Positions 8,782 through 17,366 of a stretch of 64,000 nucleotides of DNA are shown piece after piece; position 1 is the stretch's first letter; every line of letters starts with the position of its first letter. The position numbers were made by a program, and so were the translations under genes. Where the stretch lies: positions 1-64,000 of the forward strand of contig NZ_BPQM01000030.1 in assembly GCF_022179245.1 (NCBI RefSeq), read 5' to 3'. The notes under the pieces were generated by a model. It did no database searches and was not told where the DNA came from. It saw only the letters and a program-made list of their open reading frames with translations. The DNA comes from Methylobacterium gregans (GTDB taxonomy: Bacteria; Pseudomonadota; Alphaproteobacteria; Rhizobiales; Beijerinckiaceae).

Positions 8782-9624
8782 ATGCAGATCCGCACCGGCT
8801 TCACCCTCGCCTTCGACACGCCCGGCCCGACGCCGATGAACCTCCTGCTCAACGTCCGGCCGGAGCGCCGGCCGGATCTCGTGTCCCCGGAGGTGATCCG
8901 CTTCGATCCACCGGTGGCGGCGCACCAGCACGTCGACGATTTCGGCAACGTCTGCACCCGCATCGTCGCGCCGGGCGGGCGCATCACCATGAGCGCCGAT
9001 TTCGTGGTGGCCGATTCGGGGGCGCCCGACGACCTCGCGCCGGAGGCGCGCCAGATCCCGGTCCACGACCTGCCGGACGAGGTGATGATCTTCCTGCTCG
9101 GATCACGCTACTGCGACACTGACAAGCTCTCGCAGACCGCCTGGAACCTGTTCGGCTCCACGCCGGAGGGCTGGGCCCGCGTCCAGGCGATCGTGGACTA
9201 CGCCCACAACCGGCTGCGCTTCGACTACCAGATGGCCGACGCGACCCGCTCGGCCCATGACGGCCACGGCCAGCAGGTCGGCGTCTGCCGCGACTTCGCC
9301 CATCTGGCGATCACGCTCTGCCGCTGCATGAACATCCCGGCCCGCTACGCCACCGGCTATCTCGGTGATATCGGCGTGCCAAAGGACCCGGCGCCGATGG
9401 ACTTCTCGGCCTGGTTCGAGGTGTTCCTGGAGGGCCCTCAGGGGCCGCGCTGGTACACGTTCGACGCGCGCCACAACACGCCCCGCATCGGCCGCATCGT
9501 GATGGCCCGGGGGCGCGACGCCACCGACTGCGCGCTGACCACAAGCTTCGGCCCGGCCTGGCTTGCCCGCTTCGAGGTGCATACCGACGAAGTGCCGGAG
9601 ATGCCGCTCGCGCAGGCGGCCTGA
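8782..9624 (+). CDS. transglutaminase-like family protein (COG1305 type)
   Basis: 280 residues. An N-terminal beta-sandwich-like region (about 1-115) precedes a transglutaminase/protease-like core. The core cysteine is C169 in GVCRDFAHL and the aspartate is D228 in YTFDARHN. The position where the catalytic histidine is expected (HAW in most relatives) reads DFSAWFEVF, with S209, so the classical Cys-His-Asp triad is incomplete as I align it. Function could be peptide-bond hydrolysis, transamidation or neither. The likely promoter is sigma-EcfG-type, so it may belong to the general stress regulon. The start at 8782 gives the common family opening. Confidence 0.85.
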   Translation: MQIRTGFTLAFDTPGPTPMNLLLNVRPERRPDLVSPEVIRFDPPVAAHQHVDDFGNVCTRIVAPGGRITMSADFVVADSGAPDDLAPEARQIPVHDLPDEVMIFLLGSRYCDTDKLSQTAWNLFGSTPEGWARVQAIVDYAHNRLRFDYQMADATRSAHDGHGQQVGVCRDFAHLAITLCRCMNIPARYATGYLGDIGVPKDPAPMDFSAWFEVFLEGPQGPRWYTFDARHNTPRIGRIVMARGRDATDCALTTSFGPAWLARFEVHTDEVPEMPLAQAA

Positions 9625-9765
9625 TGTCCGCGCACCCGTAACGCAGCGCGGCGGATCGGCGGCCGCGACCCGCCGCACGGTTGACGGACGGCGATGGGAC
9701 TGCCATCCGCGGCGGCCTGACCCCTGAACGGGTCGGCCGCCGCAGTGAGGAAGACCCGCAAGCCC

Positions 9766-10476
9766 ATGACCGATCTCCTCGAGACGATCCGCCGGGTGCT
9801 GGTGCCCATCCACAAGGAGGGCTACCCCTTCATCCTCATCGGCATCGTGCTCACGGTGCTGGCCGGCTACTTCTCCCAGTTCTTCGGCTGGATCTTCCTG
9901 ATCCTGACACTGTGGGTCTGCTATTTCTTCCGCGACCCCGAACGCGTCACGCCGGTCGGCGACGGCCTCGTGGTCTCGCCCGCGGACGGACGGGTGAACC
10001 TCATCGCCAAGGCCCTGCCGCCGCCCGAGCTCGACCTGCCCCAGGTCCCGATGACCCGGGTCTCGGTCTTCATGAACGTGTTCGACTGCCACGTGAACCG
10101 CACGCCGGTGACGGGTACGATCGGACAGATCCACTACACGCCGGGCCTGTTCCTCAACGCCGAGCTCGACAAGGCGAGCGAGGACAACGAGCGCAACGGG
10201 CTCGTCATCGAGACCAAGTTCCGCGACATGCCGGTGCGCGTCGGCGTGGTGCAGATCGCCGGCCTCGTGGCGCGCCGCATCGTCGGCTTCGTGGGCGCGG
10301 GCGACCAGCTTCAGGTCGGCGAGCGCTTCGGCCTGATCCGCTTCGGCTCGCGCGTCGACGTCTACCTGCCGGAGGGCACGCGGGTGCTGGTCGGGCTCGG
10401 CCAGAAGGCGGTCGCGGGCGAGACCGTGCTCGCGGACCTCGCCGGCGGCCCCGAGCGGCAGTTCCGGCGCATCTGA
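9766..10476 (+). CDS. psd: phosphatidylserine decarboxylase proenzyme (short, PSD-A type)
   Basis: 236 residues. It makes phosphatidylethanolamine from phosphatidylserine at the inner membrane. Two hydrophobic segments occupy about 20-55. The self-cleavage site is visible as RFGSRVD, with cleavage expected between G194 and S195 to create the pyruvoyl group. The family motif [11 protein letters not shown] is at 102-112. I prefer the ATG at 9766 over a GTG 21 bases upstream. The gene for the preceding pathway step, pssA, starts 19 bases after the stop, so the two are almost certainly co-transcribed. Confidence 0.95.
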   Translation: MTDLLETIRRVLVPIHKEGYPFILIGIVLTVLAGYFSQFFGWIFLILTLWVCYFFRDPERVTPVGDGLVVSPADGRVNLIAKALPPPELDLPQVPMTRVSVFMNVFDCHVNRTPVTGTIGQIHYTPGLFLNAELDKASEDNERNGLVIETKFRDMPVRVGVVQIAGLVARRIVGFVGAGDQLQVGERFGLIRFGSRVDVYLPEGTRVLVGLGQKAVAGETVLADLAGGPERQFRRI

Positions 10477-10495
10477 CGACACGCGGGGGAGCCCG

Positions 10496-11329
10496 ATGGA
10501 CGACCTCTTTCCGCCCTTTGAGCCGGACGCCAACGAGCCGCGCCCGCGCCGGTTCAAGCCGGTGCCGTTCCGGATGATCGCGCCCAACATGATCACCCTG
10601 ATGGCGCTCTGCCTCGGGCTGACGGCGATTCGCCTCGCGTTCGAGGGCAAGTTCGAGCCGGCGGTGATCGCCATCGTGGTGGCGGGGCTCCTCGACGGCA
10701 TCGACGGGCGGGTGGCGCGTCTGCTCAAGGGCACCTCGCGCTTCGGGGCCGAACTCGACTCGCTGGCCGACTTCGTCAACTTCGGCTGCGCCCCGGCGCT
10801 GATCCTCTACGGCTTCGCCCTGCACAACCTGAAATCGGTCGGCTGGATCGTGGCGCTGATCTTCGCCATCGCCATGGGGCTCAGGCTCGCCCGCTTCAAC
10901 GCGATGCTGGACGATCCCAACCGCCCCGAGTGGAAGAAAGACTTTTTCGTCGGCATGCCGGCGCCGGCCGGGGCGCTTACCGCGATGCTGCCGCTCTACC
11001 TCAGCTTCCTCGGGCTCGGTTTCGAGGCCTGGGCCACGCCCGCGATCCTCGTCTACGTGCTGTGCATCGCGCTCCTCGTCGTCTCCACGGTGCCGACCTT
11101 CTCGGGCAAGACCATGGGCAAACGCGTACCGCGGGCCTGGGTGCTGCCGATCTTCCTGGCAGGCGTGGCCATCTTCGGGGTGGTGATCAGCTTCCCGTTC
11201 GAGGCCCTGGTGGCGATCAGCGTCGCGTATCTGGTGACGGTGCCGCTGGGCGCCGCCCAGTACCGCCGCCGCCAGAAGCTGGAGGACGCCGGCCGGACCG
11301 AGCCCGCGCCGCCGGCCGCGCCGGTCTGA
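10496..11329 (+). CDS. pssA: CDP-diacylglycerol-serine O-phosphatidyltransferase
   Basis: 277 residues, an integral membrane CDP-alcohol phosphotransferase. The signature D-G-x2-A-R-x8-G-x3-D-x3-D is complete: D70-G71, A74-R75, G84, D88 and D92. About eight hydrophobic segments follow. It produces phosphatidylserine, the substrate of the psd product encoded just upstream. A GGGGGAG precedes the ATG at 10496. The last 25 residues are charged and Ala/Pro-rich. Confidence 0.95.
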   Translation: MDDLFPPFEPDANEPRPRRFKPVPFRMIAPNMITLMALCLGLTAIRLAFEGKFEPAVIAIVVAGLLDGIDGRVARLLKGTSRFGAELDSLADFVNFGCAPALILYGFALHNLKSVGWIVALIFAIAMGLRLARFNAMLDDPNRPEWKKDFFVGMPAPAGALTAMLPLYLSFLGLGFEAWATPAILVYVLCIALLVVSTVPTFSGKTMGKRVPRAWVLPIFLAGVAIFGVVISFPFEALVAISVAYLVTVPLGAAQYRRRQKLEDAGRTEPAPPAAPV

Positions 11330-11438
11330 GGACGGGAAGACCGGCGCGATTCGCGGTGGACGGCGACGTCACGCCCTGGTGCGCGCCGCTCGGGCACGCC
11401 ACCCTTCCGCGGAGGATCATCCGCTGCGAAGGTCGGGT

Positions 11439-11867
11439 ATGCTGGAAGAATTCAAGAAATTCGCGTTGCGCGGCAACGTGGTCGATCTCGCGGTCGGCGT
11501 GATCATCGGCGCAGCGTTCGGAGCGATCGTCACCTCGGCGGTGCAGGACGTGTTCATGCCGGTGATCGGCGCGATCACGGGCGGGCTCGATTTCTCGAAC
11601 TACTACCTGCCGCTCTCCGCGAAGGTGCAGACCGGCCTCGCCTACGCGGAGGCGAAGAAACAGGGCGCTGTTCTCGGCTACGGCCAGTTCATCACCGTGG
11701 CGCTGAACTTCCTGATCGTCGCCTTCGTGCTGTTCCTCGTCATCCGGGCGATGAACCGCCTCCAGCACGCGGAGGAGAAGAAGCCCGAGAAGGCGGCCGA
11801 ACTGCCGGCCGACGTGAAGATCCTCGGCGAGATCCGCGACATCCTGGCGGCCCAGCCGAAGGCCTGA
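11439..11867 (+). CDS. mscL: large-conductance mechanosensitive channel
   Basis: 142 residues with two membrane helices. The N-terminal amphipathic helix and TM1 read [20 protein letters not shown], the most conserved part of MscL. The periplasmic loop (about 50-80) is typical and the C-terminal helical bundle segment is [15 protein letters not shown]. It opens under membrane tension to release solutes on hypo-osmotic shock. The start at 11439 has GAAGG about eight bases upstream; an earlier in-frame start would add 20 unconserved residues. It is convergent with the small NepR-like gene. Confidence 0.96.
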   Translation: MLEEFKKFALRGNVVDLAVGVIIGAAFGAIVTSAVQDVFMPVIGAITGGLDFSNYYLPLSAKVQTGLAYAEAKKQGAVLGYGQFITVALNFLIVAFVLFLVIRAMNRLQHAEEKKPEKAAELPADVKILGEIRDILAAQPKA

Positions 11868-11886
11868 GGCCCGCTTCCGCGGACGG

Positions 11887-12162
11887 TCAGGCTCTCGGCG
11901 CTCCGCCCTGCCCCTGGTCGTCCGGGTCGATGCCGAAGGCGTCGAGGATGCGGTCCAGCGCGTGCTCGACCGCGACCGTGCCCTCTTCGTGGGTCTTCAG
12001 CCGGGTCTCGAGCTTTGCGATCTGGGGCGCGAAGGCGTCGGGTACCGGCTCGTCGCCGAGGAATTGCGGTTTGCCGCCGTCGACCGGGAGCGCGCCGCGC
12101 AGCTGCTGCCCGAGATGGTCGCGCACCGGCTCCGGCAGGTTCGCCTTGTCGCCCTCGTCCAT
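11887..12162 (-). CDS. small NepR-like anti-sigma factor paralogue
   Basis: 91 residues. Residues 9-54 match the NepR pattern of two amphipathic helices joined by a loop: LPEPVRDHLGQQLRGAL, then EPVPDAFAPQIAKLE. Family hallmarks are the G-x-Q-L-R of helix 1 and the P-V-P-D-x-F that opens helix 2. Compared with the NepR segment of the fusion gene upstream, about seven residues are inserted in the loop. The C-terminal 35 residues are extra. NepR binds sigma-EcfG and is removed by phosphorylated PhyR. The start at 12162 has AGGAGA upstream. A terminator separates it from the DUF1236 gene, so it should have its own promoter. Confidence 0.7.
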   Translation of the reverse strand: MDEGDKANLPEPVRDHLGQQLRGALPVDGGKPQFLGDEPVPDAFAPQIAKLETRLKTHEEGTVAVEHALDRILDAFGIDPDDQGQGGAPRA

Positions 12163-12281
12163 CGGATCGTCTCCTGTCTTCGCGTCCGCCAACGCGCGCG
12201 CGCGAAAAGCGTTTCGCCGAGCGTGAGACCCGGCCGGGCGTGCCGTCCCCGGGCGACCGGCGCCGGCAGGGCCACCCAAAT

Positions 12282-12312
12282 AAAAAAGCCCCGGAGCGTG
12301 GGGCTCCGGGGC
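12282..12312 (-). terminator. Rho-independent terminator of the DUF1236 gene
   Basis: Read on the minus strand, a nine-base perfect GC stem (12304-12312 with 12288-12296) is followed by six T residues (12287-12282). It starts 33 bases past the DUF1236 stop. Confidence 0.9.
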
Positions 12313-12344
12313 CTTCGGGCCGGTGCGGGGACCGACCCAGCGTC

Positions 12345-12758
12345 TTAGTCGATGACCTCGACGATGCGGTGGCTGCGGTCGACCAGCACCGGACGGTCGT
12401 TCACGACCGTGTAACGGTAGCCCGGACGCACGCGGTACTCATCCGGCACCTCGTAGTAGGTCACGCCCGAGGTCGGCAGGGTGGTGCCGACGGCGACGCG
12501 GCCGTCATAGTCGTAGGAGCGCACGTTGCGCTCGCGCACGTAGGAGCGGAAGCGCGGGGCCATGTCGACGCCCAGGATGCCGCCGACCGTGCCGGTCGCC
12601 GCGCCCACCGCGCCGCCGACGATGCCGCCGATCGGGCCGGCCGCATCGGCGCCGGCCGCCGCGCCGCGCTCGGCACCCGGGATCGTGCCCTGGGCCTGGG
12701 CGGCGAGCGGCAGCGAGAGGGCGAGGGCCGAGGCGGCGATGAGGGTCTTGATGCGCAT
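12345..12758 (-). CDS. secreted DUF1236 protein with glycine-zipper segment
   Basis: 137 residues. A clear signal peptide (about 1-23, ending AAQAQG) is followed by a Gly/Ala-rich zipper-like stretch (about 30-65, with GGIVGGAVGAATGTVGGILG). The C-terminal DUF1236 domain contains VGTTLPTSGVTYYEVP and ends with a VLVDRSHRIVEVID-type motif. DUF1236 proteins are abundant in Rhizobiales; their role is unknown, probably envelope-related. The start at 12758 has GGAG seven bases upstream. It follows the NepR-EcfG fusion on the same strand by 146 bases and has a strong terminator. Confidence 0.88.
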   Translation of the reverse strand: MRIKTLIAASALALSLPLAAQAQGTIPGAERGAAAGADAAGPIGGIVGGAVGAATGTVGGILGVDMAPRFRSYVRERNVRSYDYDGRVAVGTTLPTSGVTYYEVPDEYRVRPGYRYTVVNDRPVLVDRSHRIVEVID

Positions 12759-12904
12759 GAAAGTCTCCGTCTTTGGGACGTTCGCCGCACCGTGATGCAG
12801 CGAAGTTCGGGGCGGTAACGCGCCAAGTCCCGAAACGGATGCGTCAAAAAATGCACCTCCGCGCATGCACGATCCCGTGCGCGGAGGCTGGAGTGAGGAC
12901 GCGC

Positions 12905-13648
12905 TCAGCCCTCGCCGGGCATCGCCGACTTGATGAAGCGGTCGGATCCGAGGTCCTCCTCGTCGTAGCCGAGGAGCTCCGCGAGCCGCCCGCGGGCGCG
13001 GCTGACGCGGCTTTTCACGGTGCCGACCTTGCAGCCCATGATCGCGGCGGCCTCCTCGTAGGAGACGCCTTCGGCACCGACGAGCACCAGCGCCTCGCGC
13101 TGGTCCGGCGGGAGCTTGGCCAGCGCGCTCTGCAGGTCCTCGACGTCGAGCCGGTCGCCCTGGTGCGGCGCGGTCGCGAGCCGGGCCGCGTAGGAGCCGT
13201 CCTGGTCCTCGACCTCGCGCACGCGCTTGCGGTGGTCGGAGTAGAAGATGTTGCGCAGGATGGTGAAGAGCCACGCGTTGAGGTTCGTGCCCGGCTGGAA
13301 GCGGGCGCGGTGCTGCCAGCCCTTGAGCAGCGTGTCCTGCACGAGGTCGTCGGAGCGGGCCGGGTTCGAGGTCAGCGAGAGCGCGAAGGCGCGCAGGGAC
13401 GGCACCGCCGCCAGCAGCCCGTTGCGGAACTCGGGCTCGATCGCCTCGCCGCGGGCGCGGAGCGCCGCCTCAAGCTGGTCGATCAGCTCGGCGAATCGGG
13501 TCGGCATCTCCTCGGCACCCAGGCGCTCGTAGGTGTCGCGCAGGTGGTCGCCGAGATGGGCGCGGATCGCGTGGGGCAGGTTCGGCCGGGCGGATGTCTC
13601 GCCGTCCGCGTCACGGTAGAGGACGTTCTCGGTCTCGTCGCGGGTCAT
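12905..13648 (-). CDS. NepR-like anti-sigma segment fused to sigma-EcfG (general stress sigma factor)
   Basis: 247 residues in one uninterrupted frame. Residues 22-62 match the anti-sigma factor NepR (LPHAIRAHLGDHLRDTY, then EEMPTRFAELIDQLEAAL). Residues 77-145 are sigma region 2 (LLAAVPSLRAFALSL, NAWLFTILRNIFYSDHR) and 170-225 are region 4 (LAKLPPDQREALVLV, KVGTVKSRVSRARGRLAEL), all with the EcfG flavour. In most relatives nepR is a separate gene just ahead of ecfG, often overlapping it. Here no stop separates them. A sigma-only product would need an internal start; the ATG at 13507 has a GAGGAG with no spacing, so it is a poor candidate. PhyR is not in the window. The start at 13648 lacks a good ribosome binding site and overlaps a three-codon frame (ATG at 13653). 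Confidence 0.85.
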   Translation of the reverse strand: MTRDETENVLYRDADGETSARPNLPHAIRAHLGDHLRDTYERLGAEEMPTRFAELIDQLEAALRARGEAIEPEFRNGLLAAVPSLRAFALSLTSNPARSDDLVQDTLLKGWQHRARFQPGTNLNAWLFTILRNIFYSDHRKRVREVEDQDGSYAARLATAPHQGDRLDVEDLQSALAKLPPDQREALVLVGAEGVSYEEAAAIMGCKVGTVKSRVSRARGRLAELLGYDEEDLGSDRFIKSAMPGEG

Positions 13649-13816
13649 GGCATGTCGCTTGTGTTCGGCGGCAGGGCGCGCCGGGCGGTCCGGACCCGGC
13701 GCGTGGACCGTGTGGCGGCATGCTGCCGGGCCGGTCCTCTATTGACATGCGTTGTAGCGCATCGGCTCTCATCGTGCACCTTCGCCGGCCGGTTAGCGGC
13801 CGTCCGTACCCTGCGC

Positions 13817-14635
13817 TCAACAGGGAGGGATCTCCGTCACCTGCGCGGCGCGGCCTCGCGTGCCGGGCCGGATCAGCCGAATCACGCCGTCGCGCAGCGA
13901 CAGCACGTCGCCCCGCGCGAGGTCCGTCCAGCACTCGTCGCGGGTCAGCGCCTGCGTGGCGATCACGGTCACGATGTCCCGCTCGGTGGTCTCCTGGGCG
14001 AAGTCGACCCGCCAATCCTCGTCGATCAGCGTCGCGGTGCCGAAGGGCGCCTGCCGGGTGAGATAGCAGAGCCGCTTGCCGCAATGGGCGTAGAGAGTGC
14101 GGCTGTCGGTGAGCAGCATGTTGAACACGCCGAGCGTGTGCAGCTCGGCGCAGAGGCCGGCCACCGCCCGGTCGAGCGCGGCCGGCGCCGGCAGGCTGCG
14201 AAAGCGGGCCTGGAGCCGGCCCATCATCCAGCAGAAGGCGTACTCGCTGTCGGTTGAGCCGACCGGCGTGAAGGCGCCGAGCGGCAGCCGCTTCACGCCC
14301 TTCAACTGCCCGTTATGCGCGAAGGTCCAGGCCCGGCCCCAGAGCTCGCGGGTGAACGGGTGGGTGTTCTCCAGGCTGACCCGCCCACGATTGGCCTTCC
14401 GCACATGGGCGACCACGATGCGGCTCTTGATCGCCGCGTTGCGCAGGAACTTGGCGAGTTCCGAACGGGCGGAGGGCTCGGGCTCGTGGAAGCTCCTCTG
14501 CCCGCGCCCCTCGTAGAAGCTGATGCCCCAGCCGTCCGCGTGCGGGCCGGTCTCGCCGCCCCGGCGCGCCAGGGCCGCGAAGGAGAAGCGGATGTCGGTG
14601 GGCACGTTCGCGCTCATGCCCAGCAATTCGCACAT
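13817..14635 (-). CDS. class II glutamine amidotransferase (YafJ-like)
   Basis: 272 residues forming a single Ntn-type glutaminase domain. The catalytic cysteine is C2, exposed by removal of Met1 (MCELLGMSAN). Conserved glutaminase features follow: GPHADGWG, VVAHVRKANRG, ENTHPF and FAHNGQLK. No synthase domain is attached, so the acceptor of the released ammonia is unknown. YafJ-type stand-alone proteins are widespread and poorly characterised. Downstream on the same strand, 168 bases later, lies the NepR-EcfG fusion. Confidence 0.9.
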   Translation of the reverse strand: MCELLGMSANVPTDIRFSFAALARRGGETGPHADGWGISFYEGRGQRSFHEPEPSARSELAKFLRNAAIKSRIVVAHVRKANRGRVSLENTHPFTRELWGRAWTFAHNGQLKGVKRLPLGAFTPVGSTDSEYAFCWMMGRLQARFRSLPAPAALDRAVAGLCAELHTLGVFNMLLTDSRTLYAHCGKRLCYLTRQAPFGTATLIDEDWRVDFAQETTERDIVTVIATQALTRDECWTDLARGDVLSLRDGVIRLIRPGTRGRAAQVTEIPPC

Positions 14636-14738
14636 GGTCCCGGATATCCACCCCTTGCGTCCCGCGCCACGCCCGCGGAAGAGCGGGATTTAGGGGCGTT
14701 GCGGGCGCGGAACAACAGAGCGTCCGCCCTTCATCCCC

Positions 14739-15113
14739 TCACTTCAGTGAGGCGGCGATGGCCTGCTGGATCCCGAGCACGTTGGCCCCTCGCCGCAGGG
14801 TGCGCTGGATCGGCTCGGGCCGCCCCGAGACCCAGATCTTCAATTCCGAATCGAGATCGAAATTGCCGGCGGTCTCCACCGAGAAGGACGTGATCGCCCG
14901 GTAGGGCACCGTCAGGTACTCGACCTTGCGGCCCGTGAGCCCCTGGCGGTCCACCAGGATCAGGCGCCGGTCGGTGAAGACGAAGAGGTCGCGGATCACC
15001 CGGAAGGCAACGCGCACCGGCTCGCCCTCGACGAGGATGCCGGCCATCTGCTCGTCGACCTCGCCGGGCTTCAGGTCGCTGCCGTGGCCGAGCAGGCCGT
15101 CGAGGAACCCCAT
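14739..15113 (-). CDS. PH-domain-like protein (bacterial PH_1/YvbH type)
   Basis: 124 residues. A short N-terminal tail is followed by a bacterial pleckstrin-homology-like fold: [18 protein letters not shown] and [15 protein letters not shown] are typical strands of this family. No membrane segment or catalytic motif is seen. Such proteins are cytoplasmic and of unknown role, sometimes stress-linked. The start at 15113 has GAAGGAGG four to five bases upstream. An in-frame extension further upstream overlaps the pdxJ leader and is rejected. Divergent from pdxJ with 106 bases between. Confidence 0.85.
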   Translation of the reverse strand: MGFLDGLLGHGSDLKPGEVDEQMAGILVEGEPVRVAFRVIRDLFVFTDRRLILVDRQGLTGRKVEYLTVPYRAITSFSVETAGNFDLDSELKIWVSGRPEPIQRTLRRGANVLGIQQAIAASLK

Positions 15114-15219
15114 TGCCGCCTCCTTCGACGACGGGAGCGTCGCCGTGCGGACGATGTGGGGCTTGCGGGCGGGCGCGGCAATCGACAGGTGTGGCGCGAC
15201 GAATCGGAACGACGAACCC

Positions 15220-15981
15220 ATGACCGCCCAGAAACTTCGCCTCGGCGTCAACATCGATCACGTCGCCACCGTGCGGAACGCCCGCGGCGAGTCCTACCCG
15301 GACCCGGTGAGGGCCGCGATGCTGGCCGTCGAGGCAGGAGCGGACGGCATCACCGCGCATCTGCGCGAGGACCGCCGCCACATCCGCGACGCGGACATGC
15401 GGGCGCTCAAGGCACGGTTGTCTGTACCGCTCAACTTCGAGATGGCGGCGACCGACGAGATGGTGGGGTTGGCCGTGGAGCTGCGCCCCCACGCCGCCTG
15501 CCTCGTGCCGGAGAAGCGCGAGGAGCGCACCACCGAGGGCGGGCTCGACATCGTCGGCGGCCGGGACCACCTCGCGCCCCGCATCCGGCAGCTGGCGGAG
15601 GCCGGCATCCGGGTCTCGCTCTTCGTGGAGCCGGAGCCCGAGGTGATGGAGGCGGCCCACGCGCTGGGCGCCCCGGTGGTCGAGTTGCATACCGGCAGCT
15701 ACTGCAAGGCGGTGGTGGCGGGCGATGCGGCGCGGATCGCCCACGAGCTCGCCCGCATCGCCCGCGCGGCAGCGCACGGGGCCGGGCTCGGCCTGGAGAT
15801 CCATGCGGGCCACGGATTGACGCTCGCGAGCGTCGGCCCGGTCGCGGCGCTACCCGAGATCCGCGAACTCAATATCGGCCACGCGCTCATCGCCGAGGCG
15901 ATCTTCGTCGGCCTGCCCGAGGCCGTGCGCGACATGCGGGCCGCCATGGAGCGGGCTCGTGAGGGCGTGGGGCGCGCATGA
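15220..15981 (+). CDS. pdxJ: pyridoxine 5'-phosphate synthase
   Basis: 253 residues, a TIM-barrel enzyme that condenses 1-deoxy-xylulose 5-phosphate with 3-amino-2-oxopropyl phosphate in vitamin B6 synthesis. The family opening [17 protein letters not shown] is present, as are [20 protein letters not shown] and the C-terminal [13 protein letters not shown]. The start at 15220 gives this canonical opening; upstream in-frame codons are not conserved. The stop overlaps the acpS start (ATGA at 15978-15981), indicating translational coupling. Confidence 0.97.
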   Translation: MTAQKLRLGVNIDHVATVRNARGESYPDPVRAAMLAVEAGADGITAHLREDRRHIRDADMRALKARLSVPLNFEMAATDEMVGLAVELRPHAACLVPEKREERTTEGGLDIVGGRDHLAPRIRQLAEAGIRVSLFVEPEPEVMEAAHALGAPVVELHTGSYCKAVVAGDAARIAHELARIARAAAHGAGLGLEIHAGHGLTLASVGPVAALPEIRELNIGHALIAEAIFVGLPEAVRDMRAAMERAREGVGRA

Positions 15982-16385
15982 TCCTCGGCATCGGCTCCGA
16001 CCTCTGCGACATCCGTCGCATCGAGCGCTCGCTGGAGCGCTTCGGCACGCGCTTCACCCACCGGATCTTCACGGAGGGCGAGCGGGCCAAGTGCGACCGG
16101 CGCGCCGCCCGCGCGCCCTCCTACGCGCGGCGCTTCGCCGCCAAGGAGGCCTGCGCCAAGGCGCTCGGCACGGGCCTGAGCCACGGCGTGTTCTGGCGCG
16201 ACATGGAGGTGGTCAACCTCCCGACCGGCGCGCCGACGCTGCGCCTCACAGGCGGGGCCGCGGACCGGCTCCGGGCCATGCTGCCCGCCGGTCACGAGGC
16301 CCGGATCCACGTGACGCTCACGGACGAGCCGCCGCTCGCGCAAGCCTTCGTGATCGTCGAGGCGGTGCCCTCCGGCACATCCTGA
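15978..16385 (+). CDS. acpS: holo-[acyl-carrier-protein] synthase
   Basis: 135 residues. It transfers 4'-phosphopantetheine from CoA to apo-ACP. The Mg-binding residues D8 ([13 protein letters not shown]) and E57 ([13 protein letters not shown]) are intact. It overlaps pdxJ by four bases. The pdxJ-acpS-lepB-rnc-era order is the usual alphaproteobacterial arrangement. Confidence 0.97.
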   Translation: MILGIGSDLCDIRRIERSLERFGTRFTHRIFTEGERAKCDRRAARAPSYARRFAAKEACAKALGTGLSHGVFWRDMEVVNLPTGAPTLRLTGGAADRLRAMLPAGHEARIHVTLTDEPPLAQAFVIVEAVPSGTS

Positions 16386-16536
16386 GGGTCCCGAGCGGGA
16401 CGGCCGCGTTGCGGGGCGACGGCGCTTGGTCTAGACCGCCGCATTCTGCGGACACGATCGCGGCTTAATCCCGAGGGCTTCAGGCTCCGGCAGGGCGGCC
16501 CCGAACGGCCGCGCTCGGCCGGATTTCCCACTGGGA

Positions 16537-17355
16537 ATGGCCGGCGACGGGATCGAGCTGATGGAACGCGCGCGCGTGGATCACGACAGAGACCACCAGA
16601 CCGGCGACCCCGGCATCTGGGCCAGCACCCGCGAGACCCTGAAGGTCGGCATCCAGGCGCTGCTGATCGCGCTCGTCGTGCGCACGCTGCTGTTCCAGCC
16701 CTTCAACATCCCCTCGTCGTCGCTGGTTCCAACGCTCCTGGTGGGCGATTACCTGTTCGTGTCGAAATATTCCTACGGCTACTCCAAGTACTCGCTGCCG
16801 CTGAGCGAGTACATTCCGATCAAGGCCAGCGGCCGGATCTGGGGCGCCGAGCCCAAGCGCGGCGACATCGCGGTGTTCAAGCTGCCGAAGGACAACGCGA
16901 CCGACTACATCAAGCGCGTGATCGGCCTGCCGGGCGACAAGATCCAGGTCATCGAGGGCGTGCTCAACATCAACGGCAAGCCGGTCAAGCGCGAGCGCAT
17001 CGCCGATTACGAGACGCTGGACGCCTACGGGCAGGTCACCAAGGTGCCCCAGTACAACGAGACCCTGCCCGGCGGCGTCACCCACCGGGTGATCGAGATC
17101 AACGGCGACAACGGATTCTGGGACAAGACCGAGGTCTACACCGTGCCGGCCGGTCACTACTTCATGATGGGCGACAACCGCGACAACTCCACCGATTCGC
17201 GCGACCTCGCCAACGTGGGCTACGTGCCGTTCGAGAACTTCGTCGGCCGCGCCGAGATGATCTTCTTCTCGATCGACGAGGGCACGCCCGCCTGGCAGAT
17301 CTGGAACTGGCCGACCAAGACACGCTGGGGCCGGCTGTTCAGCACCATCAACTGA
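16537..17355 (+). CDS. lepB: signal peptidase I
   Basis: 272 residues with one N-terminal membrane segment (about 37-55). The catalytic serine is S62 in NIPSSSLVPTLL and the general base is K126 in YIKRVIGLPGD. The residue after the catalytic serine is leucine where most homologues have methionine. Box E (GDNRDNSTDSR) is present. A second in-frame ATG at 16561 is an equally plausible start because neither has a strong ribosome binding site. It cleaves Sec and Tat signal peptides in the inner membrane. rnc follows after 11 bases. Confidence 0.95.
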   Translation: MAGDGIELMERARVDHDRDHQTGDPGIWASTRETLKVGIQALLIALVVRTLLFQPFNIPSSSLVPTLLVGDYLFVSKYSYGYSKYSLPLSEYIPIKASGRIWGAEPKRGDIAVFKLPKDNATDYIKRVIGLPGDKIQVIEGVLNINGKPVKRERIADYETLDAYGQVTKVPQYNETLPGGVTHRVIEINGDNGFWDKTEVYTVPAGHYFMMGDNRDNSTDSRDLANVGYVPFENFVGRAEMIFFSIDEGTPAWQIWNWPTKTRWGRLFSTIN

Positions 17356-17366
17356 CGGACGCTGAC

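Noticed and set aside
13440-13510. Internal start of the sigma part of the NepR-EcfG gene (ATG at 13507).
   Set aside because: GAGGAG touches the ATG with no spacer, and the product would begin in the middle of the NepR segment.
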